Shown here one piece after another: positions 36,934 to 47,124 of a stretch of 64,000 nucleotides of DNA; position 1 is the stretch's first letter, and the number at the start of each line of letters is the position of its first letter. Below the pieces are notes generated by a model, which was given only the letters and a program-made list of their open reading frames with translations, searched no databases and was not told the DNA's origin. The translations under genes were made by a program, and so were the position numbers. This stretch comes from Martelella sp. HB161492 (GTDB lineage: Bacteria > Pseudomonadota > Alphaproteobacteria > Rhizobiales > Rhizobiaceae), in contig NZ_JAATVV010000010.1 in NCBI RefSeq assembly GCF_013184775.1, forward strand, positions 124,001 to 188,000, given 5' to 3'.

Positions 36934-38304
36934 ATGGATCTGTGCGGAGGCTTCATCCTCGCCGATGGTTTTCATGCCCCCGTCGCCGGCGCGGTGGATG
37001 TGCTGGACAAGGTGCTGATCGCCATTGACGGCAAAGGCGTGATCACCGCGGTAACGCGGCCGGATGCGCCCGACTATGCCGCGCGGCTGGCCGCAGCGGA
37101 AGCGTCCGCCCGGTTGGAACGGCTGGGTGACGGGCAATATCTGCTGCCGGGCTTCGTCGATTGCCATGTTCATGCCCCGCAATATCCCCAGCTCGGCAAT
37201 GCGCTCGATGTCCCGCTCGAAGTCTGGCTTAAGACCTATACCTTCCCGCTTGAAGCCCGTTATGCCGATCTGGATTTTGCCAGAACGGCCTATCGTCTGC
37301 TGGTCGATGACCTGATTGCCGGCGGCACCACGACAGCGCTCTATTTCGCCACCCTACATGCGGAAGCGACCGAGTTGCTGGCTGATCTCTGCATCGGGAA
37401 AGGCCAGCGTGCGCTGATCGGCAAGGTGGCGATGGACAATGCCGAAAGCTGCCCCGATTTCTACCGCGATGCATCGCCCGAGGCTGCCATTGCCGGCACG
37501 CGGCGGCTGATCGATTACATCCGCAATCACCCCGAAAACCGCGAGAACCGGGTTCTGCCCGTCGTCACGCCGCGTTTTGTCCCCGCCTGCAGCGATGCGG
37601 CGCTGGAAGGGCTTGGAAAGCTGGCGGCCGAATGCGACTGCCATGTCCAGACCCATTGTTCCGAGAGCGACTGGGAGCATGGCTACGTGCTGGAACGGCA
37701 CGGCGTCAGCGACACCGAAAGCCTCGACCGTTTCGGCCTTCTGACGCGCAAGACCATGCTGGCCCATTCCAACCTGATGTCACCTGCCGATATGGACCGG
37801 GTGAAGGCGCGCGGCGCCGCTGTTGCCCATTGCCCGCTCTCCAATGCCTATTTTGCCGGGGCGGTCTTTCCCCTGCGCCGGGCTCTGGAAAAGGGCGTTC
37901 ATGTCGGGCTGGGGACGGATATTTCCGGTGGACCCAGCGCTTTCATGCTGGAAAATGCCCGTGCTGCCGTCATGGCGTCGCGGATGCTGGAGACCGGCGT
38001 GGACCCGGATGTGAGCCCGGAGAAGCGGGCCAGCGGCGCGCCGGCGCGGATCGATTTCCGCCATGCCTTCCATATCGCCACCGCGGGTGGCGCTGAAGCG
38101 CTGGATCTGCCGGTCGGACGGTTCGAGCCAGGCTGTCATTTCGATGCCGTGGTGGTGGATACAAGGGCCAGGCAGGGCACGATCCGTCTGTTCGACGGGC
38201 TCGATGTCGCGGAAGGCATATTGCAGAAGATCGTCTATACCGCGGGCCGCGCCAATATCGCCCGTGTCTTTGTCGATGGACGGCTGGTGCACGGCGATCA
38301 CTAG
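36934..38304 (+). CDS. guaD: Guanine deaminase
   Basis: This 456-residue amidohydrolase converts guanine to xanthine. The zinc ligands are seen in GFVDCHVHAPQYPQ (His78, His80), QTHCSESDWEHGYV, AHSNLMSP and the Asp in LGTDISGGPS. Length and the APQYP motif fit bacterial GuaD. It starts 5 bp after the SURF1 stop, an unusual pairing. Purine breakdown would link to the allantoinase-like gene at 20962. Confidence 0.92.
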   Translation: MDLCGGFILADGFHAPVAGAVDVLDKVLIAIDGKGVITAVTRPDAPDYAARLAAAEASARLERLGDGQYLLPGFVDCHVHAPQYPQLGNALDVPLEVWLKTYTFPLEARYADLDFARTAYRLLVDDLIAGGTTTALYFATLHAEATELLADLCIGKGQRALIGKVAMDNAESCPDFYRDASPEAAIAGTRRLIDYIRNHPENRENRVLPVVTPRFVPACSDAALEGLGKLAAECDCHVQTHCSESDWEHGYVLERHGVSDTESLDRFGLLTRKTMLAHSNLMSPADMDRVKARGAAVAHCPLSNAYFAGAVFPLRRALEKGVHVGLGTDISGGPSAFMLENARAAVMASRMLETGVDPDVSPEKRASGAPARIDFRHAFHIATAGGAEALDLPVGRFEPGCHFDAVVVDTRARQGTIRLFDGLDVAEGILQKIVYTAGRANIARVFVDGRLVHGDH

Positions 38305-38358
38305 CGCATCGGGCGCTTCAGATCAGAGGCCCGGTGAATTAGGGCAGATCGAGGCCGT

Positions 38359-39423
38359 TCAGGCCTCGCCCCAGCTCTTGGCCAGAACCCGCAGCCAGTT
38401 GTCCTGGCACAGCTTCTTCATCAGCGCGTCGTCATAGCCATGCGCTTTCATCGCCGCGCGCAGTTTCGGCAGGCCGGCGACATCGCCGATTGCATTCGGC
38501 ACCATGGCGCCGTCGAAATCGGAACCGAAACCGACCCGGTCCTCGCCAAGGCGGGCAATCAGGTGGTCGAGATGGCGCAGCATCACCTCCAGCGGCGTTT
38601 CGGAGACCATGCGGCCATCCGGGCGCAGGAAGGCGGTCGCGAAGTTGAGCCCGACCATGCCGTCGCTTTCGGCAATCACGTCAAGCTGCCGGTCGGTCAG
38701 ATTGCGGGCATGCGGCGAGACCGCATGGGCGTTGGAATGGGTGGCGACGATCGGTGCATCGGTGATGGCGGCGACATCATCAAAGCCTTTCTCGTTCAGA
38801 TGCGACATGTCCAGCATGACTTTCAGCCGGTTGCACTGGCGCACCAGTTCCTTGCCGAGGTCGGTGAGGCCCGGGCCGGTGTCGCCGGTCGACGGGAAAC
38901 GGAAGGGCACGCCATCTGCAAAGATGGTCGGCCGGCTCCAGACCGGTCCCAGCGAGCGCAGCCCGGCGGCATAAAGCGTCTCCAGTGTATCGAAATCCGG
39001 GTCGATGGCTTCGGCGCCTTCCAGATGCAGGATCGCAGCCAGCCGGTCGGTTTCAAGCGCCGCGCGGATCTCGGCCGTGGTGGTGCAGCCGGTGATCATC
39101 CCGGCCGCCTCGAGGCGGCGGAAAACGGCGATCTCGCCGATCACGGTCTTGATGGCATCACCCCATTCGACCATTGGCGGCAATGGCACGTCGTAGCGAA
39201 GGCCGGCCATGGCCTCGTTGCTCGAGCGGCCGCCTGCGGCTTTTGAGGGAACCCATATGGCGAAGAAGCCACCGCCAAAGCCGCCGGAGCGTGCACGCGG
39301 CAGATCGATCTGGCCGCTGTCCACGCCCTCGATCGCCTGGTCGATGGTGATGGCGCGGGTCAAGATCCGCAGCATGAAATCATTATGGCCATCAAAGATC
39401 TTCGGCAGCCTGTCTGCGCTCAT
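38359..39423 (-). CDS. Membrane-dipeptidase-like peptidase, family M19
   Basis: This 354-residue zinc dipeptidase-type protein has the metal-binding start FDGHNDFMLR, the bridging Glu in ILHLEGAEA, LDMSHLNEKGFD, IVATHSNAHAVSPHARN and GFGSDFDGA. No signal peptide is seen, so it is probably cytoplasmic. The ATG at 39423 has GAGGATCG upstream; a TTG 18 nt further up is less likely. Substrate unknown (D-amino-acid-containing dipeptides are common). Confidence 0.9.
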   Translation of the reverse strand: MSADRLPKIFDGHNDFMLRILTRAITIDQAIEGVDSGQIDLPRARSGGFGGGFFAIWVPSKAAGGRSSNEAMAGLRYDVPLPPMVEWGDAIKTVIGEIAVFRRLEAAGMITGCTTTAEIRAALETDRLAAILHLEGAEAIDPDFDTLETLYAAGLRSLGPVWSRPTIFADGVPFRFPSTGDTGPGLTDLGKELVRQCNRLKVMLDMSHLNEKGFDDVAAITDAPIVATHSNAHAVSPHARNLTDRQLDVIAESDGMVGLNFATAFLRPDGRMVSETPLEVMLRHLDHLIARLGEDRVGFGSDFDGAMVPNAIGDVAGLPKLRAAMKAHGYDDALMKKLCQDNWLRVLAKSWGEA

Positions 39424-40212
39424 GATATCGATCCTCGGCAAGGGTGTCGCCTGATATTGAAAAGCAGGGGAAGGGCGCCGGTTTCAGGCCTTTTCTTGCG
39501 GGAATGCGGCGCCATCAAACAGGCGGCTATAAAAACACTGGCTGCCCGCCTGTCAAGCATGCTCTCGGCCGCCGCCTGCTGCAATGCGCTCTTCGGTGCA
39601 GCTGGATCAGCGCAAAGCGGCGCCCATGTGGAAAAGGAGGATTTTTGACCTCCTTTTGTGAGTTCAACCTGCAGTCGGTGGAGTGCGGGCGGGGTGTGGA
39701 GCGACAACGGGTCATGACTGAAATCAAGTCCCTGTCATGCAGGCCAAAATCGCCGGTCAGGTGATTCGCGACCCTTTCCGAAGGGGGCTTGAGGCGGCCG
39801 CGGCGTTTCAACCCGCAATCGCCAAAATTCATCTTCCTGTTACCGAATTGTGTGAAATATGATAATCGCTAAAACAACATGTTGACCTTCAGGCATGGTG
39901 TATTACGATATCTTGTGTTGTCGATGGTTCCTGTCGATTCGTCCCAGCGTAACCTTGTGTGACCACCAGCTTCCCTTTGTGATGTGTGCGGCGGTCTTTT
40001 TCAGGCGGTAGCGAGTATTCGGTTCTCCGCCTGCGGGTTTTTGCCGCCTTTTGCGTGGCTCGGGACGGATCTTGGAGTGATCGGGCAATGCCGGGGATGG
40101 GCTTGCAGCATGAAGCGTGATCGCGCTCAGCGTGTGGTCTGTTGCCGGGTTCGGGACAACCGCCATTCAAGACGGTCACCGCTTGTTGATGCATAAAATT
40201 TGCGAGGACGAA
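39424..40212. promoter_or_regulatory. 789-bp intergenic region before nrdHIEF
   Basis: No credible gene on either strand. It holds a terminator at 39632-39657 and an NrdR-box-like sequence (TTACGATATCTTGTGT at 39903-39918; the reverse complement matches 12 of 16 bases of ACACWATATATWGTGT). A GC-poor stretch at about 39838-39915 is the likely nrd promoter. The remaining 300-nt leader before nrdH has GC-rich segments that may fold, but no known riboswitch was recognised. Confidence 0.5.
39632..39657. terminator. Intrinsic terminator, bidirectional layout
   Basis: AAAAGGAGG-ATTTTTGA-CCTCCTTTT makes a 9-bp stem. It lies upstream of the M19 gene (minus) and far upstream of nrdH, so what it terminates is not clear. 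It may end a short unannotated transcript. Confidence 0.6.
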
Positions 40213-40434
40213 ATGAAGATCACTGTCTATTCGAAGCCAGCCTGTGTGCAGTGCAACGCCACCACCCGCGCGCTGGAGCGAAAGGGGCTGGATTATGAGA
40301 TCATCGACGTTTCGGTCGACAGTGACGCCTATGACTATGTCGTCGGCATGGGCTATCGCCAGGTTCCGGTCGTGGTTGCCGGTGAACAGCACTGGTCCGG
40401 CTTCCGTCCCGACATGATCGGTTCGCTCGCCTGA
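40213..40434 (+). CDS. nrdH: NrdH redoxin
   Basis: This 73-residue glutaredoxin-like protein has the redox motif CVQC ([13 protein letters not shown]) and the C-terminal WSGFRPD motif of NrdH. It donates electrons to class Ib ribonucleotide reductase. The ATG at 40213 has GAGGAC upstream; the longer frame from 40117 was rejected. Confidence 0.96.
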   Translation: MKITVYSKPACVQCNATTRALERKGLDYEIIDVSVDSDAYDYVVGMGYRQVPVVVAGEQHWSGFRPDMIGSLA

Positions 40435-40465
40435 TACAATTGAAACGGCAGATCGGGGAACGGCA

Positions 40466-40867
40466 ATGGCGGGGCTTCTCGTCTATTATTCCAGCGCTAC
40501 GGGCAATACCCATCGCTTCGTCGAAAAGACCGGGCTGAAGGCTCGGCGCCTGCCGCCGCAGGGAGAGACGAGCGAGGTCGATGAGCCTTATGTGCTGGTG
40601 GTTCCCACCTATGCCGGCGGAGACGGGCGGGGCGCTGTTCCCAAGCCCGTCATCCAATTTCTCAACAAGCCGGAAAATCGCGCTCACATCAAAGGTGTGA
40701 TCGCGGGCGGCAATTCCAACTTCGGCGAAACCTTTGGCATTGCCGGCGATATCATCGCAAAGAAATGCCAGGTGCCGTACCTCTACCGTTTCGAGCTTTT
40801 GGGAACGCAAGAGGATGTAATCAACGTCAGACAGGGACTGGAAGAATTTTGGAAACGGCAGAACTGA
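40466..40867 (+). CDS. nrdI: Flavodoxin-like NrdI
   Basis: This 133-residue FMN protein has the phosphate loop [12 protein letters not shown] and the loop [15 protein letters not shown] that contacts the flavin. NrdI supplies oxidant to assemble the Mn(III)2-tyrosyl radical in NrdF. Its final 19 nt overlap the proposed nrdE start. Confidence 0.96.
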   Translation: MAGLLVYYSSATGNTHRFVEKTGLKARRLPPQGETSEVDEPYVLVVPTYAGGDGRGAVPKPVIQFLNKPENRAHIKGVIAGGNSNFGETFGIAGDIIAKKCQVPYLYRFELLGTQEDVINVRQGLEEFWKRQN

Positions 40868-43038
40868 CGACGGCAAGCCGCGCCGAAGCGCCGAAGCGCA
40901 CGGAAAAGACCGCCAAGCCGCAGGGCACGGCGCTCGATTACCACGCGCTCAACGCCATGCTGAACCTCTACGACGCTGATGGTCACATCCAGTTCGACAA
41001 GGACCGGATGGCGGCGAAGCAGTATTTTCTGCAGCATGTGAACCAGAATACGGTGTTTTTCCATAATCTTCGCGAAAAGCTCGATTATCTGGTCGATGAG
41101 GGCTATTACGAGCAGGAAGTGCTTGATCAATATGCCTTCAATTTCGTCCGCGATCTCTATGATTACGCCTATGACAAGAAGTTCCGTTTCCAGACCTTCC
41201 TCGGCGCTTTCAAATATTACACCGCCTATACGCTGAAGACTTTTGACGGAAAGCGCTATCTCGAGCGCTACGAAGACCGCGTCTGCATGGTCGCCATGTC
41301 GCTTGCCGCTGGCAATGAAGAGCTGGCGCGCGCGCTTGTCGATGAAATGCTGTCGGGCCGGTTCCAGCCGGCAACGCCGACATTCCTCAATGCCGGCAAG
41401 AAGAGCCGCGGCGAGCTCGTTTCATGCTTCCTGCTGCGCGTCGAAGACAATATGGAAAGCATCGGCCGCTCGATCAATTCGGCGCTGCAGCTCTCCAAGC
41501 GCGGTGGCGGCGTTGCGCTGTCGCTCACCAATATCCGCGAGGCCGGCGCGCCGATCAAGAAGATCGAGAACCAGTCTTCCGGCGTCATTCCGGTGATGAA
41601 GCTTCTGGAAGATTCGTTTTCCTACGCCAACCAGCTCGGTGCGCGCCAGGGCGCCGGCGCGGTCTATCTCAATGCCCACCATCCCGATATCATGCGCTTC
41701 CTCGATACCAAGCGCGAGAATGCGGATGAGAAGATCCGCATCAAGACGCTGTCGCTCGGTGTCGTCATTCCCGATATCACCTTCGAACTCGCCCGCAACA
41801 ACGAGGACATGTATCTGTTCTCGCCCTATGACGTCGAACGCGTCTACGGCAAGGCGATGACCGAGATCTCGGTCTCCGAAAAATATCGCGAAATGGTCGA
41901 TAATCCGGAAATCCGCAAGAAGAAGATCAATGCCCGCGCCTTTTTCCAGACACTGGCCGAACTTCAGTTCGAAAGCGGCTATCCCTACATCATGTTCGAA
42001 GACACGGTGAACCGCGCCAACCCGGTCGCCGGCCGGATTTCGATGAGCAATCTGTGCTCGGAAATCCTGCAGGTCTCGGAAGCATCCGAATTTGCCGATG
42101 ATCTGTCCTACACCCATCTCGGCAAGGATATTTCCTGCAATCTTGGCTCTATGAACATTGCCATGGCCATGGACACGCCTGATTTCGGCAGGACGGTCGA
42201 TACCGCCATCCGGGCGTTGACCGCCGTTTCCGACATGAGCCACATTTCGTCGGTTCCCTCCGTTGAGAAGGGCAATGATGAAAGCCACGCCATCGGCCTC
42301 GGCCAGATGAACCTGCATGGTTTCCTCGCCCGCGAGCGCATCTATTACGGCTCGGAAGAAGGCGTCGATTTCACCAATATGTATTTCTATGCCGTGACCT
42401 ATCACGCGCTGAAGGCGTCGAATCGCATCGCCGTTGAACGCGGCGTCAGTTTTTCAGGCTTCGAGAATTCGAAATATGCCAGCGGTGAATATTTCGACAA
42501 ATATACCGAGCAGGACTGGGCACCGGCGACCGAAACCGTGCGGGCGCTGTTTGAGAAGGCGGGCATCGAACTGCCGACGCGGGCCGACTGGGAACAGCTC
42601 AAGGCCGATGTCATGGCGGGCGGGCTTTATAACCGCAACCTCCAGGCCGTGCCGCCGACGGGTTCGATCTCCTATATCAACAACTCGACCGCCTCGATCC
42701 ATCCGATCGTCTCGAAGATTGAAATCCGCAAGGAAGGCAAGATCGGCCGCGTCTATTATCCGGCGCCGTTCATGTCGAACGACAATCTCGATTATTATCA
42801 GGATGCCTATGAGATCGGGCCGGAAAAGATCATCGACACCTATGCCGCTGCCACCCAGCATGTCGATCAGGGCCTGTCGCTGACGCTGTTCTTCCGCGAC
42901 ACCGCGACCACGCGCGATGTCAACAAGGCGCAGATCTATGCCTGGAAGAAGGGCATCAAGACCATCTATTACATCCGCCTGCGTCAGATGGCGCTTTCGG
43001 GCACCGAGGTTGAAGGCTGCGTTTCCTGCAGCCTGTAA
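40849..43038 (+). CDS. nrdE: Class Ib ribonucleotide reductase large subunit NrdE
   Basis: This protein of about 729 residues reduces ribonucleotides to deoxyribonucleotides. Visible features are the substrate-site Cys in [37 protein letters not shown], the radical-pathway tyrosines near RVYYPAPF and the C-terminal redox pair CVSC. It lacks the N-terminal ATP-cone of class Ia. The start is inferred as TTG at 40849 ([13 protein letters not shown]), with GGAAG upstream. The first in-frame ATG downstream would remove about 35 residues. Confidence 0.94.
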   Translation: METAELTTASRAEAPKRTEKTAKPQGTALDYHALNAMLNLYDADGHIQFDKDRMAAKQYFLQHVNQNTVFFHNLREKLDYLVDEGYYEQEVLDQYAFNFVRDLYDYAYDKKFRFQTFLGAFKYYTAYTLKTFDGKRYLERYEDRVCMVAMSLAAGNEELARALVDEMLSGRFQPATPTFLNAGKKSRGELVSCFLLRVEDNMESIGRSINSALQLSKRGGGVALSLTNIREAGAPIKKIENQSSGVIPVMKLLEDSFSYANQLGARQGAGAVYLNAHHPDIMRFLDTKRENADEKIRIKTLSLGVVIPDITFELARNNEDMYLFSPYDVERVYGKAMTEISVSEKYREMVDNPEIRKKKINARAFFQTLAELQFESGYPYIMFEDTVNRANPVAGRISMSNLCSEILQVSEASEFADDLSYTHLGKDISCNLGSMNIAMAMDTPDFGRTVDTAIRALTAVSDMSHISSVPSVEKGNDESHAIGLGQMNLHGFLARERIYYGSEEGVDFTNMYFYAVTYHALKASNRIAVERGVSFSGFENSKYASGEYFDKYTEQDWAPATETVRALFEKAGIELPTRADWEQLKADVMAGGLYNRNLQAVPPTGSISYINNSTASIHPIVSKIEIRKEGKIGRVYYPAPFMSNDNLDYYQDAYEIGPEKIIDTYAAATQHVDQGLSLTLFFRDTATTRDVNKAQIYAWKKGIKTIYYIRLRQMALSGTEVEGCVSCSL

Positions 43039-43045
43039 GACCTGA

Positions 43046-44035
<990 letters not shown>

Positions 44036-44068
44036 TCCTTCTGTCTGATCCGACGATTTGACGATCAG

Positions 44069-44091
44069 GGCCCGCCATTGGCGGGCCTTTT
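44069..44091 (+). terminator. Terminator of nrdHIEF
   Basis: GGCCCGCC-ATT-GGCGGGCC followed by TTTT. Confidence 0.85.
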
Positions 44092-44268
44092 GACGTCTGG
44101 CCATTCATCAGAATGTGGTTTTGCCGAAAACCGGAAATGTCAGCGATTTCTGTCATATTAGTTGACGGGAATCAAAGACCGGAAGCCTCGGTAGCGCATG
44201 ATGGTGACATCACCGGAGAGGCGGATCGGCTTTCACGCCTTAGAGACAGAAAAACAAGGAGACCCATC

Positions 44269-45009
44269 ATGGCCGAGACCAGCGACATCAAGATCATCAT
44301 CAGTGGTGGCACGGGCGGTATTGGCGCGGCGACGGCGCGGCTTCTGGTGGCCGCAGGTGCAAAGGTCATGATCGGTGACCTGAATGACGCAGCCGGAGCG
44401 ACGCTGGTTGCCGAACTTGGTGAGAACGCCCGATTCTGCCATCTCGATGTTACCCGGCCGGAAGACTGGGAGGCAATTGTTGCCGCCGCGGAAGAGGCCT
44501 TTGGCGGCATCAATGCCCTGTTCAACAATGCCGGAATTTCCTTCTTCACCGGCGTGGTGGAATCCACGCCCGAGGATTTCCGCAAGATCATGGACATCAA
44601 TGCCAATGGGGTGTTTTACGGCATGCATTTTGCCGCACCCGCCATCATCCGCGCCGGCGGCGGTGCGATCGTCAACACCTCCTCCACGGCGGGCCTGCAG
44701 GGCTATGCCTCGCTGATCGGCTATACCGCTTCGAAATTCGCGGTGCGTGGCATGACCAAGGCAGCGGCGCTGGATCTGGCGCGCGACAATGTCCGCGTCT
44801 GCTCCATTCATCCCGGCCCCATCGCCACGGCGATGACGGAAGGCATGAATGAGGCCGCGCTTGCGGGCCAGCCGCTGCCGCGTTTCGGCAAGCCGGAGGA
44901 GGTCGCGCGTCTGGTCCGCTTTCTTGTCACGGAAGCGACCTTCTCGACGGGCACCGAATTCGTCATCGACGGTGGCGCGACGGTCGGCATGCTGGCGGCG
45001 GTGAAGTAG
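44269..45009 (+). CDS. Short-chain dehydrogenase/reductase
   Basis: This 246-residue classical SDR has a nucleotide site SGGTGGIGAATARLL near residues 12-26, NNAGIS, the catalytic Ser in NTSSTAGLQG and YTASK. The Asp after the second strand (MIGDLND) suggests NAD preference. It resembles 3alpha/20beta-hydroxysteroid and cyclohexanol dehydrogenases, but the substrate is unknown. The ATG at 44269 has AAGGAGACC upstream. Confidence 0.88.
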   Translation: MAETSDIKIIISGGTGGIGAATARLLVAAGAKVMIGDLNDAAGATLVAELGENARFCHLDVTRPEDWEAIVAAAEEAFGGINALFNNAGISFFTGVVESTPEDFRKIMDINANGVFYGMHFAAPAIIRAGGGAIVNTSSTAGLQGYASLIGYTASKFAVRGMTKAAALDLARDNVRVCSIHPGPIATAMTEGMNEAALAGQPLPRFGKPEEVARLVRFLVTEATFSTGTEFVIDGGATVGMLAAVK

Positions 45010-45027
45010 AAGGCGCCAGACGAACAA

Positions 45028-45055
45028 AAACGCCGCCCGGTCGGGGGCGGCGTTT
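45028..45055. terminator. Bidirectional terminator between SDR and DUF2778 genes
   Basis: AAACGCCGCCC-GGTCGG-GGGCGGCGTTT has 11-bp arms, A-run on one side and T-run on the other. The genes converge on it. Confidence 0.85.
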
Positions 45056-45075
45056 GTCATGAAGGCAGGAGAAGA

Positions 45076-46239
45076 TCAGACCGTGCGGCGGTTCAGCTGC
45101 GCCAGCATGCTCTTCTGCAAGCTTGGAACCGCGACGATGTAATCGACCTCGTTCTTTCTGAAGGCTTCGAGGAACTTGTTGTAGTTCTTGAACACGAGGC
45201 AGCCGTGCGAATCGCCGGGCGTTGACAGCATATAGGTATGGGCGAGAAGCCCTGTGCGACCAAGCGGATCAGTGCCGTCGACGGAGGTCATGCGCAGTGC
45301 CTGGACACCGTGGAACAGCGATTCGCGCAAGGTCAGCTTGTAGGTTGCTGCCGGCACGGCGCCGGCCATCTTCAGATGGGTATAATCCGGGTTGTCGCGA
45401 TATTTGCCGCGGCCGGAATGCGCCTCGAGAACAGTGCCATCGGGCATATAGACCTTTGCGGTGGAGATATCGTAGACGGCGACCTTGGTGGTCGTTTCAG
45501 GCACGGCGTTGAAGAGCGTGCCAAGACTGTCGGTCTTGAGCGCGGCATAGGCCAGAGCCGTTCCGGCCGGCCGCGGCTCGGGGACGGGGACCTCGCCTGG
45601 CGCCATGCGGTTCTTGTCAGCCCCCTGCAGGACCAGCTTGAAGGCATTGCCTGCATCGGTGCCGGTATCGGCACTGGCGACGAGCGCGGTCGCCGCCGTT
45701 TCGGGTTCGGCCTTTGCGGCAGGGGCAGCCGCGGGCCTGCTTTCGGCAATGGTGCGGCTGGTTGTGGACCTGGTCTGAAGCTCCGGCGGCGGACTGGCCA
45801 GGGCAAGCTGCACGGCTGCCCCGTTTTCCTCGACCTGCTTGTTGATGGCGTCGCGCTGGTGATTGGCAAGGGCGATCTGGCCGAACTGGGCCAGCTGCTT
45901 CTCAAGTGCCGAGGTGCGAATCTCGTCAGCCGTCAGGCCACCGACGCGATCCTGTCCGGAGCGGGCGGCAACGAGGCGGGCCGACTTGTCGCTCTGGGCC
46001 CGTTCGGGCGCGCGGAAGGAAGGGGTGATCATCAGGCGCGAGAGGCCGGCCGTTTCGCTACCGCGCCCGGCAACGCTGCCGATCAGCACGGGCGCTGCCG
46101 CTATGGTGATAAACGCACCGCCGACCACGATAAAGGCGGATGCTGCGGCGGCAAGGCCCATCAGGCCGCTTTTCGCTTTTCGGGTCCGTCCCGGGATTTC
46201 GTTGTTTTTCAACGCCACGTCGCAAAACTCTCTACGCAT
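45076..46239 (-). CDS. DUF2778 (Tlde1-like) cell-wall protein
   Basis: This protein of about 387 residues has one N-terminal transmembrane segment (about 28-52), an Ala/Pro-rich linker and a C-terminal DUF2778 domain. The domain has AHSGRGKYRDNPDY, GRTGLLAHTYML and the catalytic His-Cys motif SHGCLVFKNYNKFLEAF, which resembles L,D-transpeptidases. Tlde1-type domains act on peptidoglycan as secreted toxins; chromosomal alphaproteobacterial forms with a membrane anchor are probably wall-remodelling enzymes. The start is uncertain (an alternative GTG lies at 46332). Confidence 0.75.
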   Translation of the reverse strand: MRREFCDVALKNNEIPGRTRKAKSGLMGLAAAASAFIVVGGAFITIAAAPVLIGSVAGRGSETAGLSRLMITPSFRAPERAQSDKSARLVAARSGQDRVGGLTADEIRTSALEKQLAQFGQIALANHQRDAINKQVEENGAAVQLALASPPPELQTRSTTSRTIAESRPAAAPAAKAEPETAATALVASADTGTDAGNAFKLVLQGADKNRMAPGEVPVPEPRPAGTALAYAALKTDSLGTLFNAVPETTTKVAVYDISTAKVYMPDGTVLEAHSGRGKYRDNPDYTHLKMAGAVPAATYKLTLRESLFHGVQALRMTSVDGTDPLGRTGLLAHTYMLSTPGDSHGCLVFKNYNKFLEAFRKNEVDYIVAVPSLQKSMLAQLNRRTV

Positions 46240-46608
46240 TACTCGAAGGTGGCGAACCAGCCGCCGAGATGAGGATAAGAGAAACAGGGTAAATAAATCC
46301 TTATGCGATGTATGACTGCTCTGAACACGCACCGTCTTTTCCGGCCGGCGCGGAACAATAAGTCCGCCATTCCGTTGTCCTTAGTTGTCTGTCCTTTGTG
46401 ATGCGGCGTGATGGTGTCACCCCTGCCGCATTTTCGCTCTAGAAAAGAAAACAGGCAAAAATAAAGCAGCTCGGCCTAATTTAGTAAAGGCTGCATTAAT
46501 GAAAGTTAGCGCTTACACCCTTATGGCATCGATAAAACCGCGCCATGACAAAGCCGGCGCAGCAGCGCCGGCGTCGTCATCTTGACTGAAAGCAAGAGCA
46601 GAGGCGTT
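46240..46608. promoter_or_regulatory. Intergenic region between DUF2778 and FmdE-like genes
   Basis: No gene seen. An AT-rich stretch (about 46440-46505) may carry the DUF2778 promoter. The terminator of the metal-transport operon lies at 46553-46572. Confidence 0.4.
46553..46572 (-). terminator. Terminator of the ABC/FmdE operon
   Basis: GCCGGCGC-TGCT-GCGCCGGC on the minus strand followed by TTTGTC; an 8-bp stem 37 bp after the stop codon. Confidence 0.65.
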
Positions 46609-47124
46609 TCAGCCGGGCAAAAGCCTTGCGGTGTAGATTTCGCTGGCGGCAAGCGGCAGCAAGCGGTCTGCCATCTCGCGCTTCAAATTTTCGTGACGAG
46701 CGATTTCGGCGGGGCTCTTGTCCCTCTTCGCGCCGAGCGTGACGAATTCCTCCAGCACGTGACCGGGCCTGATCACGGCTTCGGCGGTTTTTCCACGATA
46801 GCTGAAGCGGAAAAGATACGGGCCGGGCGGATCGGAAATGACATCGCGACCGCCAAGGCTGCGTTCAACGCTCAGGCGCCCGTCCGTGAGCGCACGCGTC
46901 ACCATTTCCAGCGCATCGCGGCCACCCGGACCGGTGAATGCGGTGACGATCCCGATCTCGCGGCGTTCGGGCGGCGTGTCGTCCAGCAGCGCAAAGGCGG
47001 CCTGCATGGCCTTCAGCCCATGGACCACCCCACCGGGAAAGCCGCCGCCGTGATAGGCCAGGATGTCATCGAATGAGAAGGTCAGTTCAGTGCCGTTTTC
47101 GCAAACGGTGATGGTGTCATGCAT
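46609..47124 (-). CDS. FmdE-like protein
   Basis: This 171-residue protein resembles the N-terminal domain of formylmethanofuran dehydrogenase subunit E: FDDILAYHGGGFPGGVVHGL, then AFTGPGGRDALEMVTRAL. The cysteines that follow in true FmdE (metal-binding CGxD) are replaced here by Gly, so metal chemistry may differ. FmdE-like proteins often accompany metal ABC transporters. It overlaps the upstream gene by 8 nt and is the last gene of the operon. Confidence 0.65.
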   Translation of the reverse strand: MHDTITVCENGTELTFSFDDILAYHGGGFPGGVVHGLKAMQAAFALLDDTPPERREIGIVTAFTGPGGRDALEMVTRALTDGRLSVERSLGGRDVISDPPGPYLFRFSYRGKTAEAVIRPGHVLEEFVTLGAKRDKSPAEIARHENLKREMADRLLPLAASEIYTARLLPG

